DNA from: Hymenopus coronatus
Taxonomy: Eukaryota; Arthropoda; Insecta; Mantodea; Hymenopodidae
Direction of reading: 5' to 3'
NCBI GenBank assembly: GCA_030762935.1
Contig: CM060882.1
Location: 23,317,001-23,381,000 of the forward strand
Length of the DNA: 64,000 bases
Shown: piece after piece, positions 1-9,604 of the stretch
How positions within the stretch are numbered: the stretch's first letter is position 1
Layout of the letters: each line of letters starts with the position of its first letter
Program-made: the position numbers and the translations under genes
Notes under the pieces: generated by a model
What the model was told of the DNA's origin: nothing
The model's database searches: none
The model's input: the letters and a program-made list of their open reading frames with translations, nothing else

Positions 1-668
1 ATAGCAAACTTAGTATTTAAGTTTAGTATCTTCCAGGGATGCGACACAAAGATTTTGAGAAAAATCTCCCCACCACAAACTACCCTTTACATGAAAAAGA
101 TTTTGAAAAGTTTGATTTTCTCAGTGATTTCTCTTAATGATTTTGATTAAAATACCATATATTAAAGATATTTACATGGCAAATAAAATGTGTATCTTGA
201 ATTTTCTGGGAATAACCTCTAAAGACCTCTTTATTCTGGATGAATTTTGCTGAATATTGCATAACTGGTAAACCGTAAGAGATGACAAAAACTTATTTCA
301 CAAAAAATGTAGATCTAGTTAAAACACTCAATTTATGCCATGTACACTTTTGTGAAGTTGAGATATTCCTTGTTATTTGTTTCAGATTTAAAATACTTAT
401 ACTTTTCTCATGTGGAAATTTGTAAACTCCTGGCCATGCATAGAAATGGTTTTCAACCCATGGCAGCCAGCTTTTAAAAGATTTGACTATTGTTTTAGCC
501 TAATGTATTCTCTTATTTTCCTTCTACTTACAAGAAAGCAATTAATACAATTTCTGTTACTGTTTATCTTGATTTTCACCAAGTAGATAGAAGAATAAGA
601 TGTTTAACACTAATTTGTTACAGCGATGTAGAGAAAGTCATATGAATGGAACACATCAGATTTTTTAT
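1..668 (+). repeat. Family R repeat, left end cut by window edge
   Basis: Shares the ordered blocks of family R: 'ttaagtttagtatcttccaggga', the CCCCACC-rich block, 'gaattttctgggaataacctc', 'gtaaaccgtaagagat', and the terminal block 'aaagtcatatgaatggaac' followed by CACATCAGATTTTTT. The palindromic end would lie left of position 1. Non-coding; stop-ridden in all frames. Confidence 0.8.
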
Positions 669-714
669 ATTCTTACAGCCTGCATATTGAATGAATAAAA
701 TGTATTAAATGAGC

Positions 715-910
715 TCAGGATCTTTACAGCCTATATGTAACATTTGTCTTCTCAGGATAAGGGAAAACCACAGAAAAAGCCTCATCCAGAGAACTCACCC
801 TAACTAAGATTTGAATGCAAGGCTGACATGCTAGCCCTATACCACAGAGATGAACGTTACATATCTTCTTAAATATAAACCTACCTAAATGCAACCATAA
901 TGTGAGTGAA
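715..910 (-). repeat. tRNA-headed SINE, type E
   Basis: On the minus strand this reads a tRNA-like head (GTGGTATAGGGCTAGCATG, then a TTCAAATC B-box-like stretch) followed by a tail beginning GGTTTTCCCTTATCC. A second copy of the same unit lies at 2030-2240 in the same orientation, inside a family R repeat. Confidence 0.55.
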
Positions 911-1134
911 GAGTTCTCTCCTTTACATTGAAACAAAGCATTTCCAGGTCTACTTTATTCTCTATTACATCAGGAGATTAATAATAGCTGCACATGAAAT
1001 AACTATTTCTTCTACCACTTTAGCCGTCTGTAGGATAAGAGTCGGAAAGTAGGGTCAGACTGAAAAATTCAATGCCATAGCAGGATTTGAACATCAGATT
1101 TCCTGCTTTCCTTCTATTTGCTTAACCTTATATT

Positions 1135-1515
1135 GCACAATGTTGCCATTTGGCAACAAAGATGTTTAATCAAAGCTTTTAGTATTTTTAGTGGGCTTCT
1201 TTAATTTTGTATAAAACTAACCTTCAACAATAAAACTAGGCTATTTAAAGCTGTTTTATATTGTAAAAATTCTAATATTTTTGTAATAAAACTGTAATGT
1301 TTTTTTTAAAATAAAGTGCAAAATCCATGCAACTGCAATCAAATGTAACCCTGTCAGCATCCAAGTATGCCATCACACCAGTTATTTTACTTGGGTCCTC
1401 CCCATCCTTTTCCACAGGAACATTTGACTGTGGTTGCTGGGACTCAGCTTTGAATGGATGGCTAGTCCACTTTGTATCACACTGATGATCATAGCTATTC
1501 AAGACCTTTCAGTTG
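1135..1515 (-). repeat. SINE-like repeat, type G
   Basis: One of three copies in the window (also 26262-28210, split by a Penelope insertion, and 55200-55560 on the + strand). Shared blocks include GCAACAAAGAT, 'aggctatttaaagctgttttat' and a GGGYCCTCCCCATC stretch. This copy and the 55200 copy provide the uninterrupted version of the Penelope insertion site. Confidence 0.65.
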
Positions 1516-1559
1516 TGGAGCTGGAGAAAGGGATATAAAATAAGTTCGCTAATTAGAGG

Positions 1560-1875
1560 AAAAGTGGCATATGTAACAAAGTAATTCATGCAATGTAGGT
1601 TTAACCACTGAGCTACTGTGGCACTGCATTCCCCAACTGACTTATGATTTTCCCAGTGAACCAAAAGATAATCTCAAATTCAAGAGTTGGAAAGGTATAT
1701 CCAGGCTATGACACTGAGTTTTTCAGTCTTGCTGAAGCAACTGGACAAAAGCCAGGAGATCCTAGCTCAAATCCCAGCTTACGGTATTGGATTTTTTACG
1801 AGTAGTTCTTATATAACAGTGAAGCCTCAAGAGATAGGCAAAAACCTACCAGATGAAAAATGCTGTTTTCATTAA
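1560..1875. repeat. Degenerate tRNA-like SINE debris
   Basis: Short matches to SINE type D heads are present (GTTTAACCACTGAGCTACTGTGG on the + strand is the reverse of a tRNA-like A-box; CTCAAATCCCAGC resembles a decayed B-box). The 62-codon open frame here is not coding: it reads through this repeat. Confidence 0.4.
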
Positions 1876-1963
1876 AAAGTACAATTTAGTTAGATAACTT
1901 GTTTGTTATTGTGAAACATTTCCAAAAGTTTCCAATTTTTCATTTGAATTACCCATTTTTACT

Positions 1964-2880
1964 TTCTCTACACATACTGTATACATAGTGTGCAGAGAAG
2001 GATGGTTTTTTTTTTTTTTTTTTTGAGCTTAACATCCTTTAACCTGGTTGGTCATATCAGATGATGAATGAAATTGGTGAAATGATCTCAGGATCCATAG
2101 AGCTTAAAGTTACTTGACATTTGTCTTCTCAGGATAAGGGAAAACTATGAAAAAATCCTTATTCAGATAACTCACCGTAAGCGAGATTCCAACTTGCGAC
2201 CTGTTGCATGTGAGGCACCTTCACACTACCCAAGCCAAAAATTTGATACTGAAATTTCGTGTGTGTGTGTCTGTGGGCAGCATAGCTCAAAAACAAGAAG
2301 TCCATTAAACACCAAACTTGATATTTAAGTTTAGTATTTTCCAAGGATGCGACACAAAGATTTTCAAGAAAATCCCCCTCCCAACTACCTTTTACATGTA
2401 AAAAATTTTGAAAATGTTGACTTTCTCAAAAATGGCTAACAATTTTGATTAAAGTCGGTTCTATTTAAGATATTTACAGGCAATTAAAATGTATATTATG
2501 AATTTTCTGGGAATAGCCTTCAAAGACCCCTGTATTCTGGATGAATGTTTTTGAATTTTGCATAACTGGTAAACCATAAGAGATAGACAAAAACTTACTA
2601 TGCAGAAGATATACACCTTGTTAAACTTTTGTTATATAGAACTCCTGGCTGTGGATTTCAATCCCATAGTAACCATATTTTAAAACATTTGATTGTCAAT
2701 TTAGGCTAGTGTACTCTCTTATTTCCCTTCTATTTATAAGAAACTAAGTAATATGACTATTTCTCCTAATGTTTATCTCTATTAGCATGAAGTAGATGGA
2801 AGAATAAGCTTATTAACAATAATTTGTCAGAGAGATGCAGAGAAAGTCATATGAATGGAGCACATCAGACTTTTTTTTAA
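1964..2880 (+). repeat. Family R repeat with SINE type E inserted
   Basis: Begins with the family R palindromic terminus (TTACTTTCTCTACACATACTG...), is interrupted after ~45 bases by a T run and a minus-strand SINE E (about 2030-2240), resumes at 'ccaaaaatttgatac' with a GT microsatellite, and runs to the 3' block AAAGTCATATGAATGGAGCACATCAGAC. Confidence 0.75.
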
Positions 2881-3089
2881 TCTTAAGTTGCACTTCTTTT
2901 GTTATTGTCTCATGCAATTATTGATATTAGTTCTTCTAACTCCTATTTGAAGCATATGGACACCTAGAGTTATTTCCTTGATTAAGTGAAATTTGTAACT
3001 CACAATTTTGTCACTATGCTCCATGATGACAGAACAACTCGTCAACTAGATGGCACCATAAGGAAAATCATGACTTGCAGACATTTTTG

Positions 3090-3295
3090 TCCAGGAACCT
3101 TCTCTTTCAAAGTATGGCATTATTTTACTTGCAAATAAACATCACAGGGACCAGTGGCTTTACTTTTCTTCCTAAGGAAGGATTTTTATATCCAAAAAAC
3201 ATCTGTCACGCTCCACTGGGTTTGAACCTTGAACCCACAACCTTGAGTATTGGAAGCAAGCATGGTAACCACTACACCATGGAGGGCTCTTTTAG
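3090..3295 (-). repeat. tRNA-headed SINE, type C
   Basis: Minus strand: CTCCATGGTGTAGTGGTTACCATGC (A-box region) then GTGGGTTCAAGG (B-box region), followed by the type C body AGCGTGACAG...ATAAAAATCCTTCCTTAGG. Other copies: 9000-9095 (+), 33822-34050 (+), 36633-36824 (-), 39060-39300 (-), 52433-52715 (-), 53738-53994 (+), and a head piece near 60040. The 82-codon open frame over this copy is a shadow. Confidence 0.75.
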
Positions 3296-3809
3296 TAATA
3301 TTAACACTAGCAGATTATTGTGACTCTTTACTACCTGGCTAGTCATTCAATATTGACCATTGCAATTCAAGCTCATGTCAGCTTGAAGCAATCATCTAAT
3401 TCTTGTTGAAGCTGCTTTACAATCATTTCTGATTTCTAAGATAAAGAAACAAAGAACATTTTCTTAAAGAGCATGGAGGGTCATTACCATTGTTACTAAA
3501 CTCAGTTATATAAAATACTTAGTTATTTTATTTATATGCTTTATTAAGTGTTTCATTCAATAAATAGTCTAAACAAAGACTCATTTTGAGTTGAATATTA
3601 GGTAATTGTCCAAATATTTCTGCACTTGGGCAATTATCAATTGTATTGAACTCATTTATTACTGATGATAAGATTTTCACACACACACTTATTTTTCTCA
3701 ACATCATGTAACTTACAATAAAGTGTACATTTGGAAACATTGTTGGTGAATATTTATGATAAAAGGAAGTGGATTGTAAAATTTAATTTATATGAGCACT
3801 ATTAAAACC
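3296..3809. other. Unassigned AT-rich intronic/intergenic sequence
   Basis: No domain, repeat match or splice-flanked open frame was recognised here. Confidence 0.4.
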
Positions 3810-3925
3810 AGCTGAAAAATGCCAAACCACAGCTGGAATTTGAACCCAGTTCTCTTGCTCTGTTTGCTGTTGCTGTAACCATTGAGCTACTGTGACAACA
3901 TGCTGGTATGACATTCAATCCTTCA
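3810..3925 (-). repeat. tRNA-headed SINE, type D
   Basis: The minus strand reads GTAGCTCAATGGTTACAGC (A-box-like) and GGGTTCAAATTCCAGC (B-box), then a short tail. Related copies occur at 4590-4690 (+) and 55690-55800 (+). Confidence 0.6.
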
Positions 3926-3993
3926 AAATAAAACTCATACCCTTGGTAGGTTTTTAATATAGTATTACTAATATAATAAAATTGCCTAATATA

Positions 3994-4452
3994 GGGTCAA
4001 TAAATTATAAGGTAACCCCTCTCACGGCCTCTCTCCATTGTGCTAAAGATCCGAGAGTCGCCGGGAAAGTGGTGCTGGCAAAGGCGCACTGGAGTCCTTA
4101 CCTTAAATAAATGCTGAGAGTATTGGCTTGTTATACTGCTCCCAAGTAGGCAGTATAACAAGTTAAAGATGTTCTCGATCAGCAGCAGAAATCCCTGTGT
4201 AATCTACAGAAACTTGGTGATAACTTCATACTAGAAATCATAAGGATTCCTGCTGCTAAGCTTAGATGACTGAGTGAGAATATTTTAGCAAATTGTACTG
4301 CCCATATGTGAGCAGAAGATAACATTTCCGTAATTTATCTTGGGATACATATTTTAGTGTGCCTTTAACAGAACCACTTTCCCGACTACACTCCGATCTC
4401 TCGCACAGTGGAGAGAAGCTGCTACAGGAGTTACCTTATAATTTATCAATCC
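3994..4452. mobile_element. MITE of IS630/DUF4817 type, copy 1
   Basis: 459 bp flanked by TATA on both sides (3990-3993 and 4453-4456). The ends are inverted: GGGTCAATAAATTATAAGGT at the left against the reverse complement of ACCTTATAATTTATCAATCC at the right, with inverted similarity continuing about 100 bases inward (GAGAGTCGCCGGGAAAGTGG). No transposase is inside. The terminus matches those of the transposase-bearing elements at 21305-22191 and 56271, so it is likely mobilised in trans by that type of element. Full copies also lie at 20506-20951 and 51394-51854. Confidence 0.85.
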
Positions 4453-4589
4453 TATAGTTGGCAAACTACGTGAATATTATCTGTATACTAGTACTTATGA
4501 TAGATTAGTCGCCATTAAGGTGTTCTCTGAATTTATGAAACATACCAGTTGGTTGACTGGACACAAATCAGTTTGAGGATTGAATGGCA

Positions 4590-4690
4590 TACTGGCATGT
4601 TGTTACACTAACTCAATGGTTAATGCCATCACATGGAGAGCAGGAAAACCATATCAAAATTCAGCTGTGGCATTGGATTTGTAAAGCATG
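4590..4690 (+). repeat. SINE type D, degenerate
   Basis: Shares 'ctggcatgttgt', a decayed tRNA-like head, and a TGTGGCATTGGATTT tail with the copy at 55690. Confidence 0.45.
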
Positions 4691-4892
4691 TACCCTTGGT
4701 AGTGCATTAATGTAACAATATTACCATATAATAATTTATATAAACAGTTTAAGAATATAAGAGCTGAAGCTTTCCTGACAACTATCATACTCTAGGTGTT
4801 CTTGGTCTTCAGGCCAGGTGAGGTGAAGTAATGACATTGACATTTCAGGAGTGTACATCTCCCATCTTCAGGATGATGAATAGCTGAATCAG

Positions 4893-4896
<4 letters not shown>

Positions 4897-4930
<34 letters not shown>

Positions 4931-6368
4931 TGATGATGGGGGAAAAGGCAGCTAACGCCCTAACCCCAGGCAAGCCTGGGAGTGTGAGACTCCCCACCCT
5001 GGACTCGAACCAGGGTGGCACTACTCACAAAAAACCCTCACCGGAAGTAGGAGGCCCATGCCTCTCTGGTGCAGTACCGCATTAAGCACCTGCGCATTTC
5101 TGGTGATTGTGATTGCTGCCTGCCAGTGGCAGTAACAGCGAGTGATAGTGAATTTTAGCCAGTGGACACACATGACTTGCGCCCTGAGTGCCCCTCTGGA
5201 GAAGTGGTTGGTGAAGATGAATGGTGATTTACGGTGAGTTTACTCAGTGTTCTGAGTGGATCTGCTGGTGTTTTCGGAGTTGTCGTGCTTGCTGGGACCT
5301 GTATAAACCGCTTGCTGATATTGGAGTTTTGTATAGCGGGTTGTTGTATGGAAACTGGTCGGCGGAATGGTGTTGCTGATTTGGGTGGTCCTGCTGTAGC
5401 TGCACTTGGACACTGGCTATCCGGTTGGACAGCTCAGCGGTGGAGGACTGCAGAGTGGAGATGGCGGCGGTGGTGGCAGCTTGCAGGTCCAGTAGCTTCC
5501 TGGAGATGACGCTGGTGAAGGCCTCTTCTAACGCAGCTAAGCGAGCGCCGATATTCAGGATCTCCGCATGAAGGTCCTGAATGGCATCCCGCGTCGCTGT
5601 GTCAATAGAAGCTGGAGGTGGTGTGGCGTCTGTGTGTTGGGTCTGCGGTGATTGAACTGGCTGCGGAGTGGTGCGCCCGTCCCTCGGGTAAAGGGGACAC
5701 TGGGCCTGGCCAGTAAAGTGTCCTGTGCCACAGCAGGTGGCACAGAACCGGCGGCGACGGCGAAGATTGTGCTCAGTGCACTCAGCGGTGGTGTTGGCGG
5801 AGCCACAGTAGTGGCACCGCGGCGTCGAGGAGCAGGAGTCGGCTGTATGCCCGAAGGCACAACAGCGACGGCAGGGCCGGTAACGTTCCATCTTGCTGGC
5901 CTCGACGACCAGGAGTTGCCCTAACAAGGGCAGCCCTGTCGCCAAGGCAGCGTCGAGGTCCGAACGATCCTGAATTTCCAGCCTCACAAGTGGTGTAGGT
6001 CCCCGGTTGCAAATTATCCTTGTGGCCCTCAAACAAGAAGGCCACTTAGATTTCGCTGCGGCAAGGAGGTGCCGGGTGGAAAGGTCCCTAGGGACCCCCC
6101 GTACCACGGCACTGAACCGGGGCGGCGGCGGCGTGGAGCTGGGCGGCGGCGGTGGTGGTGATGGCGGCAACTGCAGCAGCAGTTGCGGCGAGGGTGTGGT
6201 GGCGGCCGGCGGCGAAGCAGGGCTTGCCGGGACCGGTAGCAACGGAGAATCTGCCTCCTCGGCGGCTGCCGAGGAAGAGGCGACGGGTGGTGCCTTAGCA
6301 GCGGCGAGTCTGCGCAGTCTCTTCTTGGCCATCTTGACGAGTCGAAGAAGAAGCTCCGTCCTCTTCCT
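4897..6368 (-). mobile_element. Non-autonomous LINE carrying ORF1 only
   Basis: Flanked by a perfect 10 bp duplication, AATCAGGTAT (4887-4896 and 6369-6378), with a ~32 base poly(A) tail (T run on the + strand from 4896). On the minus strand: ~36 base leader, ORF1 (6332-5244), then ~350 bases of 3' region. The reverse transcriptase ORF2 is absent. GC content is far above the surroundings. The 3' region holds a perfect Pol III B-box match (GGTTCGAGTCC at 5011-5001 on the minus strand). Confidence 0.85.
5244..6332 (-). CDS. LINE ORF1, gag-like protein with CCHC knuckles
   Basis: An uninterrupted 362-codon frame. Residues 1-75 are low complexity (Ala, Pro, Ser; a polyproline run). A middle region of ~75 residues (FSAVVRGVPRDLSTRHLL...) is an RRM-like fold candidate. 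Three zinc knuckles follow: CRRCCAFGHTADSC (C-x2-C-x4-H-x4-C), CHYCGSANTTAEC (histidine replaced by Thr) and CATCCGTGHFTGQAQC (C-x2-C-x4-H-x6-C). This triple arrangement is usual for ORF1 of the I/Jockey/R1 group. A coiled-coil-like stretch (ILNIGARLAALEEAF...) lies near the C-terminus. Known role: binds LINE RNA and forms the RNP. The intact frame suggests recent insertion. Large open frames on the opposite strand and in other phases (5652-5924, 6007-6477, 5555-5860) are GC-rich shadows. Confidence 0.88.
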   Translation of the reverse strand: MAKKRLRRLAAAKAPPVASSSAAAEEADSPLLPVPASPASPPAATTPSPQLLLQLPPSPPPPPPSSTPPPPRFSAVVRGVPRDLSTRHLLAAAKSKWPSCLRATRIICNRGPTPLVRLEIQDRSDLDAALATGLPLLGQLLVVEASKMERYRPCRRCCAFGHTADSCSSTPRCHYCGSANTTAECTEHNLRRRRRFCATCCGTGHFTGQAQCPLYPRDGRTTPQPVQSPQTQHTDATPPPASIDTATRDAIQDLHAEILNIGARLAALEEAFTSVISRKLLDLQAATTAAISTLQSSTAELSNRIASVQVQLQQDHPNQQHHSADQFPYNNPLYKTPISASGLYRSQQARQLRKHQQIHSEH

Positions 6369-6454
6369 AATCAGGTATATAGCTATACATCTGCATGCTG
6401 GGTGGCACGCACCTCAAAGAAAACTTGTCTACTCTGGCACTGCTTGGATTGTGT

Positions 6455-6748
6455 GTTTCTTGTTTGATACAGCCTGATAAGCCTGGTTTGGCAGAACATT
6501 GCTTTGAACTGGACCATAGACTCAACTTGTGCAACACCACCATCTTAGTCAAATGTAACAGCTACTGGGAACAGAGGGTCAAGGAGGCATTAGCCATCTA
6601 CTCCAAGAAGGGTACCCTGAACCAGGATACTGGATTATCGTTTAGTTACGCATGGAAACTGGCCATCAACATTGACTTGTCAAGGGATATACATGTATAC
6701 ATATGTTTATATACTACGAAAAAAACAAAACAATGTATAAAGCTCTAG
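6455..6748 (+). pseudogene. Penelope-like element, C-terminal part of GIY-YIG endonuclease
   Basis: Reads QPDKPGLAEHCFELDHRL, then CNSYWEQRVKEALAIYSKKG, matching the C-terminal half of the intact GIY-YIG domain at 27217-27579. The catalytic GVY...YIG half is missing, so it is inactive. It belongs to the plus-strand copy of the 4758-7408 insertion. Confidence 0.85.
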
Positions 6749-7560
6749 TGCTAAAAGCACAGGTTACAAAAACAGCATAATAGACATGTAATCACACCAT
6801 TTGCTTTTGAGGTCTGTACACCACTGTACTATACTTAATGTGCTCTATAAAAGCATATGTACTTCCTTTTTTTTTTTTTTTATTTATATAAAAAATTAGG
6901 GTTAAAATGTATAAACAAATTTAATTTCATTATATCTAACACTGATATAATGTCAAATGATAGTTTTCTAATTATTAACATAATAGTTACTACTAGTAAT
7001 TATATAAAACTAAAATATGATTATTGTATTATGTTCCCTTCATAAAACAATACATATTTAGAAATATGTAATAGAATTTACAATGCAAAAATGTACAATT
7101 ATGTACTAGAATGTAAAATATCATAGCATCAAGCTGTACAGACCTTGTGTCATTACTAAATGCTTAAAAATTCATTTGACACATTCGTGCAAGTCAAAGT
7201 ATACATCAGTTTAACCGGCTCAAGAAACATAAAAGCAAGCAGCAGCCAGAAAAGGCGAGTTTTCTATTAGGCACATAGTATATATACAGGCCATTTACCT
7301 GATTCAGTTATTCATTAACCTGATGATGGGAGAGATGTATGTTCCCGAAACATTGATGACACCACATCACCTCACCTGGCTTGAAGCCCGAGAACACCTA
7401 GAGGATATAGTTTAAGAATAGCTGTAAAATAAATGATAATAGGTAAAAAGAGTCATAATTGTAATGTGTTCAGTGTCTTTAAGAAATAACTTATAAGGAA
7501 TGTTACTTGTTAAGGAAAACAAAATATGGTATTGTTAGAGTATTTGATATTCTATTGTAG

Positions 7561-7820
7561 GTGAGCACCACTTCGTAATCTCACAGAAAGGTGGGTATCA
7601 ACTTATACACAATGGCTATGTGTATAACATGGATCGACAGTCTGGAACAAGGAAGTTCTGGAGATGCTCACAACAAAGCCGTACTGGATGCCGTGCTCGT
7701 GCAGTCACCGTAGAGAACACATTGAATATGAAATATGCGATGCATAATCATGCAGAAGATGAGCATCGAATTCTTGAAAGACAAGTATGGTTAGATACAC
7801 AGATTAGAAAGTACATGTGA
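7561..7820 (+). CDS. Alternative 3' terminal exon with FLYWCH zinc finger (mod(mdg4)-like BTB gene)
   Basis: Seen: a T-rich tract ending TATTCTATTGTAG at 7560 is followed by an open frame to a TGA at 7818-7820. The exon starts with GT, completing a split codon, and reads from GAG at 7563. The frame shows the FLYWCH pattern: an aromatic-rich start (HHFVISQKGGYQLIHNGYVY), FWRC, a second cysteine seven residues later in GCRAR, then the HNH pair, giving a C-x7-C...H-x-H zinc site. About 85 codons follow the splice site. Known: FLYWCH domains are the variable C-termini of mod(mdg4) isoforms in Drosophila, joined to a shared BTB N-terminus by alternative or trans-splicing; they set DNA or partner specificity in the nucleus. 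Inferred: this is one such variable exon. A downstream initiator is not expected, so no ATG is used. The common exons lie outside the window. Confidence 0.85.
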
Positions 7821-7958
7821 GCATGCACACAAATGGAGACATAACTCTGCTGTAATACGAGGGTCATTAGATAAGTATTGAGGCAGCAAATAATCAATAG
7901 TCATAGAAATTATAATTAACCAACATTGGTTCAATATAAACACTTATGCTGCAGAAAT

Positions 7959-8073
7959 CTTGATTTCCTTTAAGACACTTCACCTTCCTTGAAGGCGTCG
8001 TCAGCTACGGCCGATTCAGCCTTAGCTGAGGAGCTCCAAGGAAGGTGAAGTAATTGTCTTAAAGGAAAACAAG
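7959..8073. repeat. Inverted repeat, ~35 bp arms
   Basis: Left arm TTTCCTTTAAGACACTTCAC continuing to CTTCCTT (7959-7990) pairs with CAAGGAAGGTGAAG...GTCTTAAAGGAAA (8037-8073). The ~46 base loop itself contains TCAGCTA and TAGCTGA. It lies inside mariner debris. Confidence 0.75.
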
Positions 8074-8138
8074 GTTTGTAAAGCATAAGAGTGTATACAG
8101 CGAATGAGTGATTATGTGCTTCACAGTGTGAGAATTGC

Positions 8139-8144
8139 AATAAA
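8139..8144 (+). terminator. Candidate poly(A) signal after first FLYWCH exon
   Basis: A canonical AATAAA lies 319 bases after the FLYWCH stop codon and could end this isoform. AATAAA is frequent in AT-rich DNA and this one sits in mariner-derived sequence, so support is weak. Confidence 0.25.
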
Positions 8145-8377
8145 TATATTGTGTATAAGTCATAGAAATGTTTTATTTATCCCAGTTTCTCAAAGTTTTC
8201 TCCCTGGTACTGTATGCAGAGTAGGATGGTGACAGATGAGGACTCTGGAGTGGGTGAATCAATAGTTTTGCCTCAGTTTCTTGCAGAAACTCTATTGTTA
8301 TATTAATAGTGTGAGCTGATGCATTGTCATGATGCAACAAAATGCCCCTTACTCCTGTCTTTGGATGCTTAGATTTT

Positions 8378-8622
8378 TACTTTATCTACACATACTTGTA
8401 CATAGTGTATAGAGAAGGTATTATATTACACTCAAAAATTCAATACCAAGATTTCATCAGAAATATATGTTTTGGAACGCTCGGAATCTAAAAAAAGCAT
8501 TTTTAGAAATTGGAAATTTTGATTTTCTCAAATATGACTCTAATGGTTTTGATTAAAATCTCTTATATTTAAGATATTTACATGACAAATAAAATGTATG
8601 TCTTGAGTTTTGTTTTGGAATT
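8378..8622 (+). repeat. Family R repeat, palindromic-end fragment
   Basis: Starts with the family R terminus (TTTACTTTATCTACACATAC...TAGAGAAGGTATTA), then skips the middle of the palindrome-proximal region and resumes with 'gattttctcaaatatgactc' to 'ttacatgacaaataaaatgt'. Confidence 0.75.
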
Positions 8623-8999
8623 TAAGAATATGTGTAATGTGTAATGCTGATGTACAGAATCTAGAAATATAAATGTAATAAAAGTTGTAAAAACTACAAG
8701 AAAAGCAGTGAAATAAAGGAACCTACTTGTTCAACATTTGAGTAATTGTTTTCTCCTTTATGAATTCAGAACAAACTAGAGCTAAGTCACATAATTTGGA
8801 TAATTATATTAAGTGAACTCTTCTAACCTGCTAAATATTTTACTATTTAGATTGCACATTATTATTAGAATTTGGTTTAGAAAGCAGAATCTTTCAACTA
8901 TAAATAAATATATCTCAAATGAAGTGAAATTAATTGCAAGAAATGATAATAAAATATATAACTAAACTGCATAAACCTAATTATCATGGGATCCATGAT

Positions 9000-9095
9000 G
9001 TGATGGTTACCCTGGTAGCATCTAGTACTCAAGGCTGTGGGTTCAAACCCAGTGGAGGGTGATGGACGTTTTTGGATGAAAGATCCTTTACTTGG
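9000..9095 (+). repeat. SINE type C, 5' part
   Basis: Reads GTGATGGTTACCCTGG (A-box region) and GTGGGTTCAAACCCAGTGG (B-box region). Confidence 0.6.
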
Positions 9096-9600
9096 AGCGC
9101 TTCAACCCACTTGGCCACTGTGAACATCCCTGGTGCAGAGGTGTATTCTGCGGTGTATTCTGTACTCTCCAAAGTCCTATTACTTCCTTGGTAAATGTGA
9201 CAAAGATTTTCAAGAAAATATTACCCTCCCCCCTCCACCTCAACTCTCAGCATGGAACTTTTTTTTAATTTTAAATTTGTTAAAACTGGCTAACACTATT
9301 TTGATTAATACTACTGTAGATTAAAGAAATGTTTGGACAAGATATATACCTGAATTTTATGCAAACAGCCTGTGAAGTCTTCTTTATTTGGATAGAATAC
9401 TGTATAAGATATAGGAAAAATTACTACACAAACATGTAGATCTCTTTAAAACACCCAATTTATTTCAAATAACTTTTATTCAGTCAACAACTATTTCTTA
9501 GCTATTCATTGTTATTTGAATTTTTCAAAACTTAGACAGCATTTGAGACATTGTTTCTCACAATGTTACAGAAAGAACAACCCACCTTTAAATGTTTTAT
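9096..9600. repeat. Eroded family R and unassigned sequence
   Basis: 9185-9440 carries recognisable family R blocks in + orientation (AAAGATTTTCAAGAAAAT, a CCCTCCCCCCTCCACC block). The 63-codon frame here is a shadow of the repeat. Confidence 0.45.
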
Positions 9601-9604
9601 ACAA

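Larger units (their letters stand above)
4758..7408. mobile_element. Penelope-like element insertion, head-to-head, with nested LINE
   Basis: Flanked by a 12 bp duplication, AGTTTAAGAATA (4746-4757 and 7409-7420). The left part (4758-4896 plus 6379 to ~6400) is a minus-strand Penelope 3' end. The right part (~6400-7408) is a plus-strand copy with the end of the GIY-YIG domain and the same 3' end (CCTGATTCAGTTATTCATTAACC ... CACCTAGAGG). The 3' ends face outward. The left copy keeps a further ~38-base tail (CAGGAAAGC...) that the right copy lacks. A LINE derivative is nested at 4897-6368. Confidence 0.8.
7857..8376 (-). pseudogene. mariner transposase fragment
   Basis: Left end GAGGGTCATTAGATAAGTATTGAGG resembles a mariner terminal repeat. 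On the minus strand at ~8365-8190 the frame reads GILLHHDNASAHT, the conserved mariner DD34D block around the second catalytic Asp, followed by shifted remains of the FLQET region. Frameshifts and missing parts make it inactive. An internal inverted repeat occupies 7959-8073. Confidence 0.7.

Noticed and set aside
5652..5924. Long open frames opposite and beside LINE ORF1 (also 6007-6477, 5234-5509, 5555-5860, 5782-6045)
   Set aside because: They are antisense or shifted frames of the GC-rich ORF1, rich in Gly/Arg/Trp, and carry no domain.
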